From assembly GCA_001777055.1 (NCBI GenBank), contig MFCX01000027.1, forward strand, positions 1 to 24,580: a stretch of DNA of 24,580 nucleotides. The letters are read 5' to 3'. Made by a program: the position numbers and the translations under genes. A model generated the notes under the pieces. That model had not been told where the DNA came from and searched no databases. It was given only the letters and a program-made list of their open reading frames with translations. Positions within the stretch are counted from its first letter, which is position 1; each line of letters opens with the position of its first letter. Below are positions 8,596 through 14,542 of this stretch, one piece after another. The DNA comes from Candidatus Daviesbacteria bacterium RIFCSPHIGHO2_02_FULL_39_12. Its GTDB lineage: Bacteria > Patescibacteriota > Microgenomatia > Daviesbacterales > UBA10151.

Positions 8596-10758
8596 ATGTT
8601 GGTAACAAAGACTAAAAGAGATTTTCCATTAGATCGTATCAGAAATATTGGTATCATTGCCCACATTGATGCCGGTAAAACTACCACCACCGAACGTATT
8701 TTATTCTACACAGGCAGAACTTATAAGATAGGGAACATTGACGAAGGGACAACTGTTACCGATTGGATGGAGCAGGAAAGAGAAAGAGGCATCACTATAG
8801 TTTCTGCCGCCATCACCACCTTTTGGACTGCCAAAGGCGGCCCGTATAAAGATATAGAAACAAGAATAAATTTAATTGATACCCCTGGTCACGTTGATTT
8901 CACTGCGGAAGTGGAAAGATCATTGCGTGTTCTGGATGGCGGAGTGATAGTTTTGGATTCATCTTCCGGTGTTCAGTCTCAAACAGAAACTGTCTGGAGA
9001 CAGGCTAATAAATATAAGGTTCCTTTAATTGCTTTCGCCAATAAAATGGATGTGGTGGGAGCAGACTTTTTGGGCACTATTCAATCTGCCAGGGATAGAC
9101 TAGGCGCTAATGCCTTGGCTTATAACCTGCCGATTGGGCGGGAGAATGATTTTAAAGGAGTAGTGGATTTGTTAACCAAAAAAGCTTATGTTTGGGAGGG
9201 TGATCCTTCGACAGGCTCAGGACAAAGTGAAACAGGAGCAAAATTTGCAGAAGTAGAGATTCCTCAAGATATGGTATCTGAGGTAGAAAAGTATAGAGAA
9301 AAACTGGTTGAGGAAATATCCGGCACAGATGATGTGTTGATGGAAAAGTATTTGGGCGGGGAAGAAATTTCGGTTGAGGAACTCAAAAAGGCTTTACGAA
9401 AAGCAGTCATTGGCAACAAGATTGTACCTGTTTTAGCTGGTTCTTCTTTAAGAAATAAAGGAGTGCAGCCAATGTTAGATTGTGTAGTTGAATATCTGTC
9501 TTCCCCTCAAGATATTGCTCAGGTAACTGGTCAAAATGCTGCTACCGGTGAGGAAGAAACCAGACTGGCTGATGCCAGTGCGCCGTTGTCTGCTTTAGCT
9601 TTTAAAATCCAAGTTGATCCGCATGTGGGTAAGCTTACCTATGTCAGGATTTACTCCGGAACTTTAAAGAGTGGTTCCTACATTTACAATTCCACCAAAC
9701 AAATTAAAGAACGGGTAGGCAGGTTGCTTCTGATGCATGCCAATGACAGGGAGGAAATTGAAGAGGCTTATGCCGGAGAAATCGTAGCTGCGGTCGGACT
9801 CAAGGATACTATTACCGGAGATACGCTTTGTGATGAGACTGCCCCTATTATTTTAGAATCTATCTCTTTCCCCGATCCGGTTATTTCCTTAGCCATAGAA
9901 CCTAAAACAAAGAGTGATCAGGAAAAGTTGGGTTACGCCCTGCAAAGATTATCCGAGGAAGATCCTACCTTTAGAGTAAAAAGCGATCCGGAAACCGGTC
10001 AAACTATTATTGCCGGTATGGGTGAGTTGCAGCTGGAAGTTTTGGTAGACCGAATGAAAAGAGAATTTAAGGTAGAAGCTAATGTCGGTCAGCCGCAAGT
10101 TGCCTACAAGGAAACAATCACAAAACCTGCAGAGGGTGAGGGTAAGTATATTCGTCAAACAGGTGGTCGAGGTCAATATGGTCACTGCTTACTAAAAATA
10201 GAACCTTTGCCTCGGGGGCAAGGAAGGGAGTTTGTTTCAGAGGTTGTTGGCGGAGCTATCCCCAGAGAGTTTATTCCACCGATTGAAAAAGGAGTTATTG
10301 AAAAAGAAGATACCGGAATTTTGGCTGGATATCCGGTAACAGATATCAAAGTCACTGTCTATGATGGTTCTTATCATGAGGTTGACTCTTCTGAAATAGC
10401 TTTCAAAATTGCTGCTTCCTTAGGTTTGTCTGAAGCAGCTAAAAAAGCTGACATGATATTGATTGAGCCGATCATGAAGGTGGAAGTCACCACCCCGGAG
10501 GAATTTTTAGGAGAAATTATTGGAGATTTATCTGCTAAAAGAGCACAAATTTTATCTTCGGAGTCAAGAGGTAATGCCAGAGTCATCATTACATTAGTGC
10601 CGCTAGCAGAAATGCATGGATATGCTACGGCTATTAGAAGCATGTCACAAGGCAGGGCCACTTATTACATGGAAGCAGATCACTATGAACCTGTACCAAG
10701 CAATATCACCCAAAAAATAGTAGCCGCCTCCGGATTTACAGGCAGAGTTGAACATTAA
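8596..10758 (+). CDS. fusA: Elongation factor G
   Basis: 720-aa translocase GTPase that drives tRNA-mRNA movement on the ribosome and, with RRF, recycles ribosomes. G-motifs are visible: G1 AHIDAGKT (22-29), switch I/G2 RGITI, G3 DTPGH, G4 NKMD and G5 AGSS. Domains II to V follow in normal order, ending with the usual HYEPVPSNI and GFTGRVEH. Residues 203-214 (DPSTGSGQSETG), in the G' region, are encoded by a short dispersed-repeat-like sequence inserted in frame. There is no Shine-Dalgarno before the ATG; the upstream DNA is a palindromic repeat. The last 27 coding bases and the 3 that follow are duplicated at 11747-11776. Confidence 0.97.
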   Translation: MLVTKTKRDFPLDRIRNIGIIAHIDAGKTTTTERILFYTGRTYKIGNIDEGTTVTDWMEQERERGITIVSAAITTFWTAKGGPYKDIETRINLIDTPGHVDFTAEVERSLRVLDGGVIVLDSSSGVQSQTETVWRQANKYKVPLIAFANKMDVVGADFLGTIQSARDRLGANALAYNLPIGRENDFKGVVDLLTKKAYVWEGDPSTGSGQSETGAKFAEVEIPQDMVSEVEKYREKLVEEISGTDDVLMEKYLGGEEISVEELKKALRKAVIGNKIVPVLAGSSLRNKGVQPMLDCVVEYLSSPQDIAQVTGQNAATGEEETRLADASAPLSALAFKIQVDPHVGKLTYVRIYSGTLKSGSYIYNSTKQIKERVGRLLLMHANDREEIEEAYAGEIVAAVGLKDTITGDTLCDETAPIILESISFPDPVISLAIEPKTKSDQEKLGYALQRLSEEDPTFRVKSDPETGQTIIAGMGELQLEVLVDRMKREFKVEANVGQPQVAYKETITKPAEGEGKYIRQTGGRGQYGHCLLKIEPLPRGQGREFVSEVVGGAIPREFIPPIEKGVIEKEDTGILAGYPVTDIKVTVYDGSYHEVDSSEIAFKIAASLGLSEAAKKADMILIEPIMKVEVTTPEEFLGEIIGDLSAKRAQILSSESRGNARVIITLVPLAEMHGYATAIRSMSQGRATYYMEADHYEPVPSNITQKIVAASGFTGRVEH
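9202..9232. repeat. Dispersed-repeat-like insertion inside fusA
   Basis: The stretch contains TCCTTCGACAGGCTCAGGAC, which has the form of short dispersed repeats of the TCCTTCGAC(N)nCTCAGGA type seen between genes in many bacteria (family recognised from memory). It keeps the frame and encodes DPSTGSGQSETG in EF-G. The reverse complement of the hairpin at 14775-14794 carries the same core, TCCTTCGAC...CTCAGGA. Confidence 0.6.
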
Positions 10759-10761
10759 AAT
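10732..10761. repeat. Left copy of the 30-nt direct repeat (fusA 3' end)
   Basis: Starts GGATTTACAGGC and ends GAACATTAAAAT. It encodes the EF-G C-terminus GFTGRVEH plus the stop. A second copy at 11747-11776 is identical at 29 of 30 positions; the difference (C10743 versus T11758) is synonymous (GGC/GGT). The copies are 1015 nt apart and bracket the toxin-antitoxin island, so this is a candidate left attachment site. Confidence 0.75.
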
Positions 10762-10775
10762 GATTGAAGGAATTT

Positions 10776-10833
10776 GGATTTCCACACCTGGTGTGTGAAT
10801 TCAAAATATCACTCGTTTAATTCGTATAAACGA
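10776..10833. terminator. Hairpin pair between convergent fusA and the membrane-protein gene
   Basis: The first stem, 10776-10787/10791-10802, has 12 positions with one mismatch and two wobble pairs around CACAC/GTGTG. The second, TCGTTTA (10813-10819) with TAAACGA (10827-10833), lies just beyond the minus-strand stop codon. Neither has a good T-run: on the minus strand the second is followed by GTGATATTTT. They may act as weak bidirectional terminators for fusA and the opposing gene. Confidence 0.4.
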
Positions 10834-10835
10834 CT

Positions 10836-11141
10836 TTAAGATTTCGGGGATAGTTTATGTCTTAACCCAAGTTCTAGTTTGCCAGCTGTTGCCAAAAGTC
10901 CATAACCGGCCACAACTCCCACAAGAGGGTTTCTGGTTATCTCGCTAACCGCCCAGCCAAACAATGCAGACAATAGAGCAAATCCACCTACAGTAAGTGC
11001 AATGATCGGCCAATTAGTCTCTTCTGCCAATTGTCTAGCGTATGAGAGAGGTGTCGTTATAAAATCTTTAGTTAGTTCAACACCTCGACTAATAGCCTCT
11101 CCTGCTAACATTTGCTGATCTCCACCTAATCTCTCTGACAT
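10836..11141 (-). CDS. Small hypothetical membrane protein in the toxin-antitoxin island
   Basis: 101-aa protein that I do not recognise. Residues 1-43 are soluble and helical-looking. Two hydrophobic, Gly/Ala-rich segments follow: about residues 44-65 (WPIIALTVGGFALLSALFGW) and 71-88 (PLVGVVAGYGLLATAGKL). The tail is short and basic (RHKLSPKS). It is transcribed divergently from the antitoxin gene across a 75-nt region. That region gives it its own -35 (minus-strand TTGACA, 11176-11171) and -10 (TACCAT, 11153-11148), with the ATG 7 nt past the -10, so the mRNA would be leaderless. The shared palindrome suggests co-regulation with the toxin-antitoxin pair. It may be a third component, a small inner-membrane effector, or unrelated cargo. 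That it is a real gene is supported by the promoter and the island position. Confidence 0.6.
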   Translation of the reverse strand: MSERLGGDQQMLAGEAISRGVELTKDFITTPLSYARQLAEETNWPIIALTVGGFALLSALFGWAVSEITRNPLVGVVAGYGLLATAGKLELGLRHKLSPKS

Positions 11142-11147
11142 AGATAA

Positions 11148-11210
11148 ATGGTAGCCTTCTAAACGAAGTCTGTCAAGGTTCTTGACAAAACGTACGGAAT
11201 AACGTACACT
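11148..11210. promoter_or_regulatory. Divergent promoter with shared operator palindrome
   Basis: TGTCAAGGTTCTTGACA (11171-11187) is a perfect 7-bp inverted repeat. Its right half is the plus-strand -35 TTGACA (11182-11187), followed after 17 nt by TACACT (11205-11210). Its left half is the minus-strand -35 TTGACA (11176-11171), followed after 17 nt by TACCAT (11153-11148). Both start codons, 11217 (+) and 11141 (-), lie 7 nt from the -10 ends. Two AACGTAC direct repeats (11189-11195, 11201-11207) overlap the plus-strand spacer and -10. This fits autoregulation by an antitoxin-toxin complex. Confidence 0.7.
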
Positions 11211-11216
11211 ACTAAT

Positions 11217-11531
11217 ATGACTACAGTTTCTGTAACAACCGCCAGAGCCAATCTTTATGATTTAATTGATAAGGTTTCAGCTTCTGGTAAACCTGTAGCA
11301 ATTACTAATAAGGGTGAAACAAAAGCAGTTTTAATCAGTCCGGAAGAATTGAGATCTTGGGAAGTAACCATGGAGGTAATGAATGATAAAGAGTTGATGG
11401 ATCAAATCAGAGAAAGTAAGAAAGATATTAAAGCCGGGAGAGTTTACTCTCTTGATGAAGTAGAAAAGGAATTAAGATTAGCAAAGGATGTACCAGGTAA
11501 ACTTATCAAATCAGGCAAGAAAAGGTCTTAA
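11217..11531 (+). CDS. Antitoxin, Phd/YefM family
   Basis: 104-aa antitoxin. The N-terminus TTVSVTTARANLYDLIDKV is typical of the Phd/YefM fold that dimerises and binds the operator. VAITNKGETKAVLISPEE (about residues 26-43) is the conserved strand-turn segment of this family. The charged C-terminal half would wrap and neutralise the toxin. The gene precedes and overlaps the toxin by 44 nt, so the two are translationally coupled. The ATG lies at the predicted transcription start and has no Shine-Dalgarno, so leaderless initiation is likely. The operator overlapping the -35 fits conditional autorepression. The pair lies between direct repeats of the fusA 3' end. Confidence 0.88.
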   Translation: MTTVSVTTARANLYDLIDKVSASGKPVAITNKGETKAVLISPEELRSWEVTMEVMNDKELMDQIRESKKDIKAGRVYSLDEVEKELRLAKDVPGKLIKSGKKRS

Positions 11532-11739
11532 AAAGCGTGATCAGAAATTCCAGGATAAAGTATTGAAATCTCTTAGGCTACTTGAGGTTGATCCATTCCT
11601 CGGTGAAAAAATGGGTGGAGAATTTCATGGTTCTTATAGAATAAAAGTTCCACCCGTAAGAATTATTTACACCCCGGATTTTAAAAATAAAATAATTTTG
11701 ATCGAGGCTATTGGCCATAGAGGAGATATCTATAAGTAA
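11488..11739 (+). CDS. Toxin, RelE/ParE superfamily (probable mRNA interferase)
   Basis: 83-aa toxin with the short RelE-type layout: YQVNLSNQARKGLKK start, two helices to about residue 34, then a beta-sheet. Likely functional residues are Y50, R51, R58, Y61, H77, R78 and Y82. The last three lie in IGHRGDIY, the usual C-terminal motif of RelE-like ribosome-dependent endoribonucleases. The basic, His/Arg-containing end favours an mRNA interferase over a gyrase-directed ParE, but sequence alone does not settle this. The start codon lies inside the antitoxin gene directly after AAAGG; initiation probably depends on coupling. No disabling change is seen. Confidence 0.87.
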   Translation: MYQVNLSNQARKGLKKRDQKFQDKVLKSLRLLEVDPFLGEKMGGEFHGSYRIKVPPVRIIYTPDFKNKIILIEAIGHRGDIYK

Positions 11740-11746
11740 AAACCCA

Positions 11747-11776
11747 GGATTTACAGGTAGAGTTGAACATTAAAAT
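11747..11776. repeat. Right copy of the 30-nt direct repeat (displaced fusA 3' end)
   Basis: This copy repeats the end of fusA at 29 of 30 positions and still reads GFTGRVEH-stop, although no gene leads into it. It begins 8 nt after the toxin stop and is followed by the transporter remnant. This is a candidate right attachment site, or the original fusA end displaced by insertion. Confidence 0.75.
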
Positions 11777-11793
11777 CTCTTATAATTTAGCGA

Positions 11794-12340
11794 ATGTTTT
11801 CACTCATTCTTTTTTGGGCTGTTTTAATTTTGGGTTTCAGACATGGGATCAGTTGTAGGAATAACTTTGATTATTTTAGGAATTTGGATATTAGTATCCA
11901 TTTATATTAAAAGAAGCAAGTTTAGATTTATGAGCAGGTGGATGTTAGCTATTGAAGGGATTGGTCGTGTTTATAATTTTTTATCAGGGAAACATGAACA
12001 TCACAAAATTAAATACCCCAGTGAATTTGGAATAAAAACTTCTTATCTTGTGGGAACAATTCATGGTATTGGAGCAGAAACTCCTACTCAAGTAATACTA
12101 TTTATTACAGCTGCAGGAGTTGGCGGAGGAATAAACGGAAGTGTTTTGCTGCTGGTATTTGTTATTGGTCTGTTAATTGCTAATTCAGCAATAGTTATAT
12201 TATTTCTATTGGGATTTGTGAATGTCAAGAAAAACACTAAACTTTATGTAACTTTTGGGATATTGGCAGGCTTGATGAGTTTAATAGTGGGAGTACTCTT
12301 TTTGATCGGTAAGTCACTGCTTCTCCCAGCTCTTTCTTAG
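11794..12340 (+). pseudogene. Frameshifted remnant of a nickel/cobalt-transporter-like membrane protein
   Basis: An ATG at 11794 opens a frame reading MFSLILFWAVLILGFRHG, a typical first membrane segment of HoxN/NixA-type transporters, which continue with HxxxxDH. Here the frame is lost right after RHG and stops at 11910. The rest is in the +1 frame from 11843: 165 aa with GSVVGITLIILGIWIL, a His-containing loop, then GTIHGIGAETPTQV and three further hydrophobic segments ending at 12340. The expected region between the first segment and GSVVG (the metal-binding HxxxxDH motif and further helices) is missing, so an internal deletion changed the frame. The 165-aa frame could still be translated from 11843, but no Shine-Dalgarno is present. 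Family recognised from motifs; inactivation is inferred. Confidence 0.6.
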
Positions 12341-12380
12341 ATGCCTATTGCATTTTGTTATAAGTTATTGTATATTTTAT

Positions 12381-12410
12381 ATACCAGCTTGAGGAAAGGG
12401 CTGGTATTTT
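12381..12410 (+). terminator. Intrinsic terminator upstream of tuf
   Basis: ATACCAGC (12381-12388) pairs with GCTGGTAT (12400-12407) across an 11-nt loop. Only a short T-run (12408-12410, joined to the stem's final T) follows. It closes the transporter remnant and isolates tuf from upstream transcription. Confidence 0.6.
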
Positions 12411-12425
12411 AAGCTAAGTTAATTC

Positions 12426-12455
12426 TGGACAAAAGAGAATTAATAATGTTAGAAT
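12426..12455 (+). promoter_or_regulatory. tuf promoter with extended -10
   Basis: TGGACA (12426-12431) and TAGAAT (12450-12455) are 18 nt apart, with TG at 12447-12448 forming the extended -10 TGTTAGAAT. The predicted start is near 12462, only about 3 nt before the tuf ATG. There is no room for a Shine-Dalgarno, so the mRNA would be essentially leaderless. Confidence 0.65.
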
Positions 12456-12464
12456 AATAAAAAT

Positions 12465-13649
12465 ATGGCAGACGCAAAAAAATTTGATAGAACTAAACCA
12501 CACGTCAATGTCGGCACCATGGGTCATGTAGACCATGGTAAAACTACTTTAACAGCTGCTATTACTAATGTTTTAGCTGCAAAAGGATTGGCAGAGAAAA
12601 GATCTGTTGATCAAATTGACAACGCTCCGGAAGAAAAAGCCCGCGGTATTACTATTAATATTTCCCACCAGGAATACGAAACAGAAAAGAGGCATTATGC
12701 CCACATCGACATGCCGGGTCATGCAGATTACATCAAAAATATGATCACCGGCGCTGCTCAAACAGACGGGGCAATTTTAGTAGTGTCTGCTCCGGACGGT
12801 CCCATGCCTCAAACCAGAGAGCATTTATTACTTGCCCGCCAAGTTGGAGTTCCGGCAATTGTAGTTTTTTTGAATAAAGTTGACATGGTTGATGACCCGG
12901 AACTTTTAGATTTGGTTGAAGAAGAAGTAAGAGACTTACTGAAAAAGTACGAATATGATCCGAAGTCTCCAATAATTCGTGGATCTGCGAAAAAAGCCTT
13001 AGAAGGCGATGCAGAAGCTGTTAAGGCTGTTGAGGAATTAATGGCTAAAGTGGATGAGTGGATTCCTACCCCTGTCCGTGATAAAGATAAGCCGTTTTTG
13101 ATGGCAGTTGAGGATGTCTTTTCAATCAAAGGTAGAGGTACTGTTGTTACTGGAAGGATTGAAAGAGGAGTTGTTAAAGTAAACGAAGAAATAGAAATTG
13201 TCGGAATTAGGCCTACCAAAAAAAGTGTTGTAACAGGTATTGAAATGTTTCATAAAATGCTTGATCAGGGAGAAGCAGGAGATAATGCCGGAATATTGCT
13301 TCGGGGTATTGAAAAGGATGACGTGGAGAGGGGTCAGGTTTTGGCCAAGCCTGGTTCAATTACTCCGCATTCTGAATTTGAAGCTGAAGTCTATGTTTTG
13401 TCTAAAGAAGAAGGCGGAAGACATACCCCGTTTTTCAAAGGTTACAGACCGCAATTCTATGTCAGAACTACCGATGTGACAGGTGAAGTGCAGCTTGCTG
13501 AAGGCGTGGAAATGGCTATGCCAGGAGACACAGTAAAAGTTACAGGTAAACTTATTACCCCAGTTGCTATGGAAGAAGGTTTAAGATTTGCTGTTAGAGA
13601 AGGTGGAAAAACTGTAGGGGCAGGAGTTATCACCAAAATTATAGCTTAA
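12465..13649 (+). CDS. tuf: Elongation factor Tu
   Basis: 394-aa EF-Tu, the GTPase that delivers aminoacyl-tRNA to the ribosomal A site. G1 is GHVDHGKT (20-27), switch I has ARGITIN, G3 is DMPGH (82-86, with catalytic His86), G4 is NKVD (137-140) and G5 is GSAKK. Domains II and III are complete (GRGTVVTGRIERG, HTPFFKGYRPQFYVRTTDVTG). M83 replaces the Cys commonly found in this DCPGH motif. Length is normal. It is preceded by its own terminator-promoter pair rather than being cotranscribed with fusA, and is followed by rpsJ after 37 nt. Confidence 0.98.
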   Translation: MADAKKFDRTKPHVNVGTMGHVDHGKTTLTAAITNVLAAKGLAEKRSVDQIDNAPEEKARGITINISHQEYETEKRHYAHIDMPGHADYIKNMITGAAQTDGAILVVSAPDGPMPQTREHLLLARQVGVPAIVVFLNKVDMVDDPELLDLVEEEVRDLLKKYEYDPKSPIIRGSAKKALEGDAEAVKAVEELMAKVDEWIPTPVRDKDKPFLMAVEDVFSIKGRGTVVTGRIERGVVKVNEEIEIVGIRPTKKSVVTGIEMFHKMLDQGEAGDNAGILLRGIEKDDVERGQVLAKPGSITPHSEFEAEVYVLSKEEGGRHTPFFKGYRPQFYVRTTDVTGEVQLAEGVEMAMPGDTVKVTGKLITPVAMEEGLRFAVREGGKTVGAGVITKIIA

Positions 13650-13686
13650 AATTCTCGTTAGTATAATTGTACTTTGAAAGGGAAAT

Positions 13687-13995
13687 ATGCCAAGAGGAAG
13701 AATTAGAGTAAAACTGAAAAGTTACGACCACAGAGTGTTGGATAGCACCTGTGAATCCCTTTTGGATACAGCCCTAAGAACGGGTGCAAAAATTATTGGC
13801 CCGATCCCCTTACCTACAAAAACAGAAAGAATAACAGTTTTAAGATCCCCACACACTGATAAAAACGCCAGGGAAGCATTTGAAATAAAAACCCACAAAA
13901 GAATGATTGATATCGTTGAACCCACCCAAAAAACCATTGATTCTTTAATGCACCTGGAGATCCCTGCAGGTGTTGATATTGAAGTAAAAATGTAA
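13687..13995 (+). CDS. rpsJ: 30S ribosomal protein S10 (uS10)
   Basis: 102-aa S10, a 30S head protein that in many bacteria also acts as NusE in antitermination. Family pattern: IRVKLKSYDHRVLD, then GPIPLPTKTERITVLRSPH (about residues 38-56) and KTHKRMIDIVEPTQKTIDSLMHLEIPAGVDIE. AAAGGG (13677-13682) lies 4 nt before the ATG. A TATAAT (13662-13667) without a convincing -35 could give extra transcription, but tuf readthrough is the simple source. In most bacteria rplC follows directly; here the next gene is convergent and its stop codon lies 2 nt away, the two stops sharing the palindrome GTAAATTTAC. Confidence 0.97.
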   Translation: MPRGRIRVKLKSYDHRVLDSTCESLLDTALRTGAKIIGPIPLPTKTERITVLRSPHTDKNAREAFEIKTHKRMIDIVEPTQKTIDSLMHLEIPAGVDIEVKM

Positions 13996-13997
13996 AT

Positions 13998-14216
13998 TTA
14001 CTCAATAGGACAGTGACCCTTAATAATTAATCTACCTATAGATGGTTCAAATTGAACTTTGACAAGACAACCTCTTTGAGGACAACATTTTGTTTCCCAA
14101 AAATCTCTTAAAGCAGCTTGTTCGACTCTAGTAAAACTAGGACAAGTACGAGTTCCTAATTTTTGGCTATCTGTTATAGGGGGATCTAAAAATTCGTATT
14201 TTTTAATTTCTGTCAT
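13998..14216 (-). CDS. Hypothetical 72-aa cysteine-rich protein
   Basis: I do not recognise this protein. From the ATG at 14216 it has five cysteines and a possible metal ligand: C25, C44, C45, C50, H68 and C69, in the context CPSFTRVEQAALRDFW...CCPQRGC...GHCPIE. This suggests a small metal-binding or redox-active fold. A longer start at 14285 is open but would overlap the upstream gene by 44 nt. The 14216 start is favoured because an extended -10 (TGATATACT on the minus strand, 14232-14224) sits so that transcription would begin at or next to the ATG. It may also be cotranscribed with the DUF3276 gene 25 nt upstream. Confidence 0.55.
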   Translation of the reverse strand: MTEIKKYEFLDPPITDSQKLGTRTCPSFTRVEQAALRDFWETKCCPQRGCLVKVQFEPSIGRLIIKGHCPIE

Positions 14217-14223
14217 GGTCGGA

Positions 14224-14232
14224 AGTATATCA
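14224..14232 (-). promoter_or_regulatory. Extended -10 promoter of the 72-aa gene
   Basis: On the minus strand TG (14232-14231), one base, then TATACT (14229-14224) form an extended -10. The expected start, 7 nt on, falls at 14217-14216, the A of the ATG. No good -35 is present, which is tolerable for an extended -10. Confidence 0.4.
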
Positions 14233-14241
14233 TAGTTAGAT

Positions 14242-14499
14242 TTAGCACGCAGGCGTGCGTTTACTAAATTCTCGCTTGTCATCACTGACTTCAGTTAGCT
14301 TTGTCTGAAAGCCAACAATGTTTTCAGGCCAGAGCAAGAAAGAATTGTATTTTCTTTCTTTACCTTCTCCCTCATATGCTGATTCAGTAATCCTTAAGTA
14401 CTTCTTGTTATTGGAAGCTACTTTGACATCAAAGAAATAAGTTTTCTTACCAGCTCGAAGAGTTGAAGACTTAACAGTTTGTCGAATACTCTTTTCCAT
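14242..14499 (-). CDS. DUF3276 / PUR-domain nucleic-acid-binding protein
   Basis: 85-aa protein. The core LRAGKKTYFFDVKVASNNKK (residues 14-33), then YLRITESAYEGEGKERKYNS and FLLWPENIVGFQTKLTEV, matches the DUF3276/PUR-alpha-like single repeat found in Bacteroidetes and spirochaetes (Borrelia BpuR), which binds single-stranded DNA or RNA. The basic N-terminus and the Tyr/Phe-rich first strand fit that fold. The start has AAGGGGGTGAG about 10 nt upstream, a strong Shine-Dalgarno, and a strong minus-strand promoter farther up. With the 72-aa gene it forms a minus-strand unit between rpsJ and rplC, back to back with the rplC promoter. The role here is unknown; regulation of the adjacent operon is only a possibility. 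Confidence 0.75.
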   Translation of the reverse strand: MEKSIRQTVKSSTLRAGKKTYFFDVKVASNNKKYLRITESAYEGEGKERKYNSFLLWPENIVGFQTKLTEVSDDKREFSKRTPAC

Positions 14500-14542
14500 A
14501 TCTAATTCTCACCCCCTTTCCAGTTACTCGTACCCAGCAATA

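Noticed and set aside
10760..10798. Twelve-codon frame MIEGIWISTPGV after fusA
   Set aside because: Too short, overlaps the fusA stop context and a hairpin, and has no supporting signal.
10769..11890. AGGAATTTGGAT present after the left fusA repeat (near 10769) and again inside the transporter remnant (near 11879)
   Set aside because: It is only 12 nt, AT-rich, and at different offsets from the two fusA repeat copies. Chance similarity is not excluded, so it is not used as evidence for a duplication.
13639..13667. Separate rpsJ promoter using TATAAT at 13662-13667
   Set aside because: The position 17 nt upstream is TTATAG, a poor -35, and there is no TG extension. Readthrough from tuf is sufficient.
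14217..14285. Longer start of the 72-aa gene at 14285
   Set aside because: It overlaps the DUF3276 gene by 44 nt, has no Shine-Dalgarno, and the promoter at 14224-14232 would lie inside the coding region.
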